A program made the translations under genes and the position numbers. The notes under the pieces were generated by a model. The model saw nothing but the letters and a program-made list of their open reading frames with translations. It was not told the origin of the DNA and did not search any database. 7,210 nt of DNA from Chloroflexota bacterium. Its GTDB lineage: Bacteria > Chloroflexota > Dehalococcoidia > GIF9 > AB-539-J10. The stretch spans positions 1-7,210 of the forward strand of contig DAOVBS010000025.1 of NCBI GenBank assembly GCA_030670425.1, written 5' to 3'. Positions 1-3,874 of this stretch are shown here, piece after piece. Every line of letters starts with the position of its first letter. The first letter of the stretch is position 1.

Positions 1-387
1 GGTCTCCCTATCGTTGACGGTGATGAGTCTCTCCTCTGGAATCATGAGCAGGTCACTGAGCATCACCTTACACTTGGGCGTGCACACCACTCTTGCCTCA
101 GGGTATTCGCTCAGCACCCGAGGGATAGCACCGGAATGGTCCTGCTCGGCGTGGTTGGCAACAACGTAGTCTATGTTCTTAACCCCAATCTGATTCAGGT
201 TATCCATCAGTACACTTTGCATAGTGGGATCAACGGTATCGATAAGGGCTGTCTTCTCGGTACCTTTGATTAAGTATGAGTTATAACTGGTGCCATCAGG
301 CAGTGGTATCAGCGAGTCGAACAGCCGCCTGTCCCAATCGATGGCTCCTAACCAGTGAATCCCGGGTCTTATCTCTCTCGGTTTCAT
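1..387 (-). CDS. fprA: Flavodiiron protein (A-type flavoprotein), N-terminal part, cut by window edge
   Basis: The visible 129 residues are the start of the metallo-beta-lactamase-like domain of a flavodiiron protein. In this family the domain holds a di-iron site that reduces NO to N2O and/or O2 to water in the cytoplasm, with electrons usually supplied by rubredoxin through a C-terminal flavodoxin domain. Seen here: an N-terminal I-x-W-x-G-x-x-D-W pattern, a TSYNSYLI strand near residues 33-40, and the diagnostic H79-A-E81-Q-D83-H84 iron-ligand motif with all canonical ligands present. Family members are about 400 residues, so roughly two thirds, including the later His/Asp ligands and the FMN domain, lie outside. 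The ATG is preceded by AAAGGAG at 7 nt; this site overlaps the stop of the DUF438 gene (gap 12 bp), which indicates co-transcription and probable translational coupling. NO versus O2 preference cannot be read from this part. Confidence 0.93.
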   Translation of the reverse strand, partial: MKPREIRPGIHWLGAIDWDRRLFDSLIPLPDGTSYNSYLIKGTEKTALIDTVDPTMQSVLMDNLNQIGVKNIDYVVANHAEQDHSGAIPRVLSEYPEARVVCTPKCKVMLSDLLMIPEERLITVNDRET

Positions 388-399
388 TGCACTTCTCCT

Positions 400-1611
400 T
401 TAGTCTTCGAGTAGCCTCTTTTCTCCCTCGATCTTACTCAGCGTCGTGATATCCTGTGCTACTTCCAACGTGCCTACATACTTGCCTCCCTTATCCCGCA
501 CGGCGAAATACCTGATATACACCTTTCTTTCGCCCAGATCTATCCAGAACTCGGCTGAATCTCTCTCACCGCTCTTGAAATCGGACAATACCCGCTCCAC
601 TGCATGTACGCTTTTTTGAGGGTGGCACTGCTGTACTTTGCGTCCGATGATTGCCTTGGCCCTGGGAAACAATCTCTCTTTCGGCTGGCTGAAGTACCGT
701 ACGGTGTCCTCTTTGTCAACGAAGGTGACATCTACGGGCAAGGTATTCAGCATTGCCTCAAGTTCCTCTATTTTCATGGAGCCGGTTTCAAAGGTCATTT
801 CTGCTTCCTCCTCTCTGACCTGTCTTGTCAGTTCCGCTTTTTCGCCAATAGCCTCCTCCGGTGTGAAGTAACAGTATCCCAGATCGTTCATCGATTCTTT
901 TGTCTCCCGCCACTCCGCATCATCGAGGAGTTCCAGTGCCGTGGGGAAGAGTATGTGCTCTTCCTTGTAGAAGTGGTCTGGAATAAGCTGAACCAGGTTT
1001 CTAAGATGTGGAAGAAGCTTCTCCCTGAACTCTTCGAACCCAAGAGCCTTTCTGTCCTCCAGGGCCTGTTTAGCTTCTTTGATCTCCCGCCTTTGCTCAT
1101 CGTGTTCTGTCCACATGATGGCTGGTGGCTGGGTTACCCCGTGTTTCTCCAGGAAAGGAAAGAGGGAGTTCTCCTCTCTGATTTTATGCTTATCGTATTC
1201 TTCCAGATGCTTCAGGAGTTCTCCAGTTTTCGACAAGTCGTTCTCGATTGCCTTGTAATCCCTGGCCTGCTCAACTCTGGGAAGGAGAGGAATCATTCCC
1301 TCGATAAATCCTCTTACCAGATTATGCTCTTTCAGGAGGATGTATATCGGGTGGCCGGGGGGAGGCTCACTTCTCGGCTCCTCGAGCGACTCTCTCAACA
1401 CAGCAAGGTGTACATCGCAAAGCCTTCGGATTTGCTCCATCGGCATGCCTTCTGCAATGAGTTCTTCCTCTGCCCTGGAGATCTCCAGGGGACCTATCTC
1501 CCGCAACACTCCCCTGAACCTTTCTTTCACCTGGTCAGGGTCTGCTCCAGTGTGCAACGCCCTGATCAGCTCCTTTACCACGCTCTTCTTGTCTGGAAAC
1601 AACTCACTCAT
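400..1611 (-). CDS. DUF438 protein with hemerythrin (HHE) and C-terminal PAS domains
   Basis: 403 residues with the three-part layout typical of DUF438 proteins. Residues about 1-75 are the helical DUF438 domain. Residues about 86-232 are a hemerythrin HHE domain with candidate di-iron ligands H87, H96, H142, E146/E147, H170, E172, H213, E217/E218 and H219. Residues about 278-395 are a PAS domain with the family signature Q-Q-C329-H330-P-x-K-S. Hemerythrin domains bind O2, NO or iron, and PAS domains bind small ligands or cofactors, so a cytoplasmic gas/redox sensing or detoxifying role is likely. No output domain (kinase, cyclase, HTH) or membrane segment is visible, so its signalling partner is unknown. 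The ATG has a strong GAGGAGG site 6 nt upstream. It sits between the small cysteine-rich genes and the flavodiiron gene in the same transcription unit. Family assignment is firm; the biochemical role is inferred. Confidence 0.92.
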   Translation of the reverse strand: MSELFPDKKSVVKELIRALHTGADPDQVKERFRGVLREIGPLEISRAEEELIAEGMPMEQIRRLCDVHLAVLRESLEEPRSEPPPGHPIYILLKEHNLVRGFIEGMIPLLPRVEQARDYKAIENDLSKTGELLKHLEEYDKHKIREENSLFPFLEKHGVTQPPAIMWTEHDEQRREIKEAKQALEDRKALGFEEFREKLLPHLRNLVQLIPDHFYKEEHILFPTALELLDDAEWRETKESMNDLGYCYFTPEEAIGEKAELTRQVREEEAEMTFETGSMKIEELEAMLNTLPVDVTFVDKEDTVRYFSQPKERLFPRAKAIIGRKVQQCHPQKSVHAVERVLSDFKSGERDSAEFWIDLGERKVYIRYFAVRDKGGKYVGTLEVAQDITTLSKIEGEKRLLED

Positions 1612-1646
1612 GCCTTGCCTCCTCGCTTAACTGTCAACTACCCCTG

Positions 1647-1718
1647 TTAGTTTATTCTTTCGAACTCACTCTTGGCTGCCCCGCAGGCGGAACAGTTCCA
1701 GTCAACAGGACAGGCCAT
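1647..1718 (-). CDS. 23-aa small protein resembling the C-terminal half of rubredoxin
   Basis: A short reading frame that standard length cut-offs would miss. It starts with ATG, ends with TAA, and carries the stretch WNCSACGAAKSEFERI at residues 7-22. This matches the second metal-binding knuckle and tail of rubredoxin and of the rubrerythrin rubredoxin domain (W-x-C-x-x-C-G-A-x-K-x-x-F-E). Cysteines are C3, C9 and C12; the first rubredoxin knuckle is absent. A GAGGA site lies 9 nt upstream, inside the end of the preceding zinc-ribbon gene, and the gap to that gene is only 5 bp, as expected for a coupled gene. An in-frame TGA just upstream rules out a longer form. Rubredoxin is the usual electron donor to flavodiiron proteins, which makes this half-rubredoxin in a flavodiiron operon notable. 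It could be a functional metal-binding peptide (perhaps dimeric), a degenerate rubredoxin remnant, or chance; I favour a real gene. Confidence 0.6.
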   Translation of the reverse strand: MACPVDWNCSACGAAKSEFERIN

Positions 1719-1723
1719 ACTGG

Positions 1724-1954
1724 CTAGTCCTCACCCCTCTGTTCCTTCCACCTCTCCTCCCCCAGGCATTGGCGGGCAGATGCACACCACTCGATGCAGG
1801 AAGGCACCCTGTCCCGGCAGATCTCCTCACCGCACTTGTGGCACTTCACTTTCGTTTCGTCAGAGAAGATTTCCACCTCAGCCCCACAGTTGGGGCATTT
1901 GTGGAGTGACACTCGCAGATTTCCTAAATCCTGGCCCGGACACCCGCTATTCAT
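1724..1954 (-). CDS. Small nine-cysteine zinc-ribbon protein (CPGQD family)
   Basis: 76 residues with nine cysteines: C5, C20, C23, C38, C41, C46, C53, C57 and C63. It opens with CPGQD. Next come the paired knuckles C20-P-N-C23-G and C38-H-K-C41-G, a classical zinc ribbon, and then a second cysteine group in V-P-S-C53-I-E-W-C57-x5-C63-L-G-E-E-R-W. I recognise this as a widespread small protein of anaerobes, often labelled 'phosphohydrolase' in databases; that label has no support here because no HD or other hydrolase motif exists. The extra cysteines could form a second metal or Fe-S site. It is the first gene after the Fnr-type promoter at 2009-2050 and so probably leads the stress operon. 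The ATG has only a modest AGAGG about 9 nt upstream, but CPGQD at the N-terminus matches the family start. Function unknown. Confidence 0.85.
   Translation of the reverse strand: MNSGCPGQDLGNLRVSLHKCPNCGAEVEIFSDETKVKCHKCGEEICRDRVPSCIEWCASARQCLGEERWKEQRGED
1728..1732 (-). promoter_or_regulatory. Ribosome binding site of the 23-aa ORF
   Basis: GAGGA on the minus strand, embedded in the last codons (E-D-stop) of the zinc-ribbon gene and 9 nt upstream of the ATG at 1718. It is the main sequence support for translation of the small ORF and suggests coupling to the upstream gene. Confidence 0.55.
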
Positions 1955-2008
1955 CCCTGTTAGCCTCTGCTGGCCGCACGCATTTGGTTTTCACCTTCTA
2001 CAATGACA

Positions 2009-2014
2009 ATAATA
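2009..2014 (-). promoter_or_regulatory. -10 box of the stress-operon promoter
   Basis: The minus strand reads TATTAT (5 of 6 to TATAAT), predicting transcription start near 2002 and a leader of about 47 nt to the ATG at 1954. The hexamer at the -35 position (minus strand TGGTAG, 2032-2037) is poor, as expected for an activator-dependent promoter. The palindrome at 2037-2050 is centred 41.5 bp upstream of the predicted start. Confidence 0.6.
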
Positions 2015-2036
2015 CAACCTGCCAAGATAGCCTACC

Positions 2037-2050
2037 ATGATTTGAATCAT
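2037..2050 (-). promoter_or_regulatory. Fnr/Crp-type operator palindrome
   Basis: ATGATTTGAATCAT is a perfect inverted repeat (6-bp arms, 2-bp centre). Read as ATGAT-N4-ATCAT it matches the Fnr/Dnr consensus TTGAT-N4-ATCAA at 8 of 10 positions, differing only in the outermost pair. It is placed at -41.5 relative to the start predicted from the -10 box at 2009-2014, the class II activation position. The Crp/Fnr-family gene immediately upstream is the obvious candidate to bind it, although that pairing is inferred. Confidence 0.72.
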
Positions 2051-2051
2051 A

Positions 2052-2069
2052 TAACGTGCGCAATCGTTA
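2052..2069. repeat. Inverted repeat TAACG-N8-CGTTA upstream of the Fnr-type box
   Basis: Perfect 5-bp arms TAACG (2052-2056) and CGTTA (2065-2069) separated by 8 bp containing the palindrome TGCGCA. It abuts the Fnr-type box, with centres 17 bp apart. It might be a second regulator site, but 5-bp arms can occur by chance. Confidence 0.3.
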
Positions 2070-2123
2070 GTGGTCTGTTGACAAACAGGAGATGGGTTGT
2101 GCTAATAGAACAGTCTTACCGCT

Positions 2124-2801
2124 CTACACTCGCGGAGGCCCTTCACTCAGGAGTCTGAGCTTCTTCTCATCAAGGATAGTCACCTTGCCGCGAACGGAAC
2201 TGACAATTCCCCTGGCCTTCAGATTACCCATGACTCGAATCGCCGTCTCAGTGGTGGTTCCCGCCATGTCAGCAATTTCCTGTCGGGTAAAGGCGAGATT
2301 CGGACCCAGTTTCGCCGCAAGCATGAGCAGTACACTGGCGAGGCGCTGCTCAACTCTCTCCCCGGCAAGGTCTCTGAGGCGGCCCTGGGCATCCCTGAGC
2401 CGCCCGCTCAAGATACTGATTATTCTCAGGGCTACCTGAGGACGACTGCTGAGAAGAGCCAGGAAGTCTTCTCTCCTGATGCCCAGTATCCTCCCTTCAA
2501 CCACAGCTTGCGCTGAAGCGGGATAGGGCTTGTTCTCAAAAACAGCCACTTCGCCACACATCTCGCCAGGACCGAAAAAGGCTATAGTGAACTCTTTTCC
2601 CAGCGAGGAGGCTTTCAGAACCCGGACTTTACCCTCGGCGACCAGATAGAACCGATCGGGAGCATCACCATCCCAGAAAATGAACTCACCAGGTTCCAGA
2701 CGACGCTCGACAGCCAACTTGGCCAACTCAGCCAGTTCGTCTGGAGTCAAGCCTGAGAAAATGGACGATTGCTGAAGAATGTCAACTCTGGCGGACCTCA
2801 C
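2124..2801 (-). CDS. Crp/Fnr-family transcriptional regulator without Fnr Fe-S cysteines
   Basis: 225 residues from the chosen start. Residues about 15-125 form a cyclic-nucleotide-binding-type beta-roll (the stretch around GEFIFWDGDAPDRFYLVAEG, then GEMCGEVAVFENKPYPASAQ). A long dimerisation helix follows, then a winged HTH at about 160-215. The recognition helix carries T-E-T-A-I-R: the Glu and Arg shared by Crp and Fnr are kept, but the Ser of Fnr's E-x-x-S-R is Ile. There is a single cysteine (C82), so the four-cysteine [4Fe-4S] sensor of Fnr is absent; heme, NO, nucleotide or other ligands are possible. GTG at 2801 was chosen because AAGGA lies 7 nt upstream; GTG at 2816 (230 residues) is open but has no site and a leader of only about 16 nt. 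It probably controls the adjacent operon through the palindrome at 2037-2050. Confidence 0.92.
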   Translation of the reverse strand: MRSARVDILQQSSIFSGLTPDELAELAKLAVERRLEPGEFIFWDGDAPDRFYLVAEGKVRVLKASSLGKEFTIAFFGPGEMCGEVAVFENKPYPASAQAVVEGRILGIRREDFLALLSSRPQVALRIISILSGRLRDAQGRLRDLAGERVEQRLASVLLMLAAKLGPNLAFTRQEIADMAGTTTETAIRVMGNLKARGIVSSVRGKVTILDEKKLRLLSEGPPRV

Positions 2802-2808
2802 GTTTCGG

Positions 2809-2813
2809 TCCTT
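2809..2813 (-). promoter_or_regulatory. Ribosome binding site deciding the regulator start
   Basis: AAGGA on the minus strand, 7 nt before GTG at 2801. The alternative GTG at 2816 has no comparable site, so the shorter form is preferred. Confidence 0.6.
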
Positions 2814-2838
2814 CACAAGGTACTCTGAAGGTAGCCAG

Positions 2839-2847
2839 ATTGTAGCA
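2839..2847 (-). promoter_or_regulatory. Extended -10 promoter of the regulator gene
   Basis: The minus strand reads TGCTACAAT: a TGn extension followed by TACAAT (5 of 6 to TATAAT). It predicts a start near 2832 and a leader of about 30 nt to GTG 2801. No -35 hexamer is found at normal spacing (TTGAGC lies 21 bp away), which is tolerable for an extended -10 promoter. Confidence 0.5.
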
Positions 2848-2856
2848 CATGTGACA
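2841..2856. promoter_or_regulatory. Candidate Crp-like operator overlapping the regulator promoter
   Basis: The minus strand reads TGTCACATGTGCTACA, with a perfect 8-bp core palindrome CACATGTG and outer TGT...ACA. It matches Crp consensus TGTGA-N6-TCACA at 7 of 10 positions. It overlaps the -10 box of the regulator gene (centre about -16.5), a position suited to repression. It differs from the Fnr-type box at 2037-2050, so if both are real they may bind different proteins. Confidence 0.4.
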
Positions 2857-2906
2857 CCTGGATTGGCTCAAGAAGGGGGATGGCTTCGACAGCAGCCATT
2901 CTCTCC

Positions 2907-2934
2907 TTGACTGTTGAAGAACAGATACTGTAAT
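2907..2934 (+). promoter_or_regulatory. Sigma70-like promoter of the DUF166/ior cluster
   Basis: TTGACT (2907-2912), a 16-bp spacer, then TGTAAT (2929-2934); each hexamer matches 5 of 6. The predicted start is an A near 2941, giving a leader of about 120 nt (2941-3060) before the DUF166 start codon. No known riboswitch is recognised in that leader. The intergenic stretch 2817-3060 otherwise holds the divergent regulator promoter. Confidence 0.5.
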
Positions 2935-3046
2935 GTGCGCACAGCAATCGTAGGGACTGGCTCAATGGGAGCTGGAGACGCTGTAGGTGGCGAACTGGCA
3001 GAGAGCAGGAGGAAGGGTCTCTCGGTTACTGAGGTCGCCGACAGCG

Positions 3047-3052
3047 AAGGAG
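3047..3052 (+). promoter_or_regulatory. Ribosome binding site deciding the DUF166 start
   Basis: AAGGAG with an 8-nt spacer to ATG at 3061. The frame is open further upstream (TTG 2914, ATG 2965), but those starts lack a site and would add residues not expected in the family. Confidence 0.8.
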
Positions 3053-3060
3053 AAAAACAA

Positions 3061-3777
3061 ATGCGTCTTCTATTGGCCGTGCAGGGATACTACGGACAGA
3101 GAATCGTGGATAACATCAGGCGTCATTGTCCAGCTAACTGGGAAGTCCATTCCCATACGTTTCCGGCAGGACTACCAGCCATTATCGATGACCCTGATGA
3201 ATTCATGCCCCGCGACTTGCCAGCCGCCGATTTGCTGATATCTCTTGGTGAGCAAACCGGCGTAGCTCAGATGATTCCAGACATGGTGAAGATGACTGGC
3301 GCCAAGGCCGTAATCGCCCCTGCCGATAACCGCGCGTGGCTGCCGGTTGGCCTGGCCAGACAGATTCAGCGCAAGTTGGAGTCCATGGGGGTTGATATGG
3401 CTTATCCCGTCCCCTTCTGTTCCTTGACAGAAGAGGATAGCCAAAGCCCGTACATCCGCGAGTTCGCCAGGTATTTCGGCAGGCCCGAAGTGCATGTGGA
3501 GTTCTACCGGGATGATAGGCATAGAATAGGCAGAGTTGACGTCATTAGAGAGGCTCCCTGTGGTAGCACACGTTTTGTGGCTGAAGGCCTGGTTGGGCTC
3601 TGGTTCAGGGATGCTGTGGAGAAGGCGGGCCTTCTGCATCACCAGTTTCCCTGCCTGGCAACAATGGCCATGGACAGGGAGTTCCAAGACACCCTGATGC
3701 ACCGTGCCGGAGCCATGATCAAACAGGCAGTGGAGAAGCCTATCAAAGATGCCGGGCTGGGTAGGGCCTCAGTCTAG
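3061..3777 (+). CDS. DUF166 domain protein
   Basis: 238 residues that cover a full DUF166 domain from the first residue (MRLLLAVQGYYGQRIV). Visible family blocks are ADLLISLGE (56-64), the highly conserved region APADNRAWLP (86-95), PFCSLT (118-123), FGRP (139-142), APCGSTRFVAEGLVG (165-179) and HHQFPCLATM (193-202). Cysteines C120, C167 and C198 all lie in these blocks, so metal or Fe-S binding or redox chemistry is possible; this is inference. No signal peptide or membrane segment is seen, so it is probably cytoplasmic. The domain is known mostly from methanogens and anaerobic bacteria, has sometimes been labelled as thymidylate synthase-like, and has no established activity to my knowledge. 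It lies 97 bp upstream of iorA in the same direction, possibly in one transcript, which suggests a link to 2-oxoacid or aromatic amino acid metabolism. Confidence 0.87.
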   Translation: MRLLLAVQGYYGQRIVDNIRRHCPANWEVHSHTFPAGLPAIIDDPDEFMPRDLPAADLLISLGEQTGVAQMIPDMVKMTGAKAVIAPADNRAWLPVGLARQIQRKLESMGVDMAYPVPFCSLTEEDSQSPYIREFARYFGRPEVHVEFYRDDRHRIGRVDVIREAPCGSTRFVAEGLVGLWFRDAVEKAGLLHHQFPCLATMAMDREFQDTLMHRAGAMIKQAVEKPIKDAGLGRASV

Positions 3778-3831
3778 GCGACTACGATCAGCGCCTTTCT
3801 GTCAATAGTGCCGAGTATCCGTTTCCCGTGA

Positions 3832-3860
3832 GCTATGCTGGGCGGGTCCTAGGCTATGCT
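3832..3860 (+). repeat. Direct repeat GCTATGCT spaced 21 bp before iorA
   Basis: GCTATGCT occurs at 3832-3839 and again at 3853-3860, exactly 21 bp apart (two helical turns). The second copy runs into TATACT (3860-3865), a possible -10 box that would start transcription near 3872, almost at the iorA ATG. This may be an operator/promoter, but no -35 box is found. Confidence 0.35.
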
Positions 3861-3874
3861 ATACTGTGCCGACA

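Noticed and set aside
1632..1637. Perfect TTGACA on the minus strand before the DUF438 gene
   Set aside because: No -10 box occurs at proper spacing and the region there is already coding; probably chance.
604..1650. Long open frame of 348 codons on the plus strand
   Set aside because: It lies antisense to the clearly recognisable DUF438 gene, its product resembles no family, and it has no start context; it is a shadow frame.
2075..2088. CTGTT-GACA-AACAG hairpin after the regulator gene
   Set aside because: The stem is only 5 bp, AT-rich, with no following T-run, so it is not a credible intrinsic terminator.
2914..3060. N-terminal extension of DUF166 from TTG 2914 or ATG 2965
   Set aside because: The extension contains the predicted -10 box, lacks a ribosome site and adds non-family residues; AAGGAG supports ATG 3061.
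3172..3702. Open frame of 176 codons on the minus strand
   Set aside because: It is antisense to the DUF166 gene and shows no family features.
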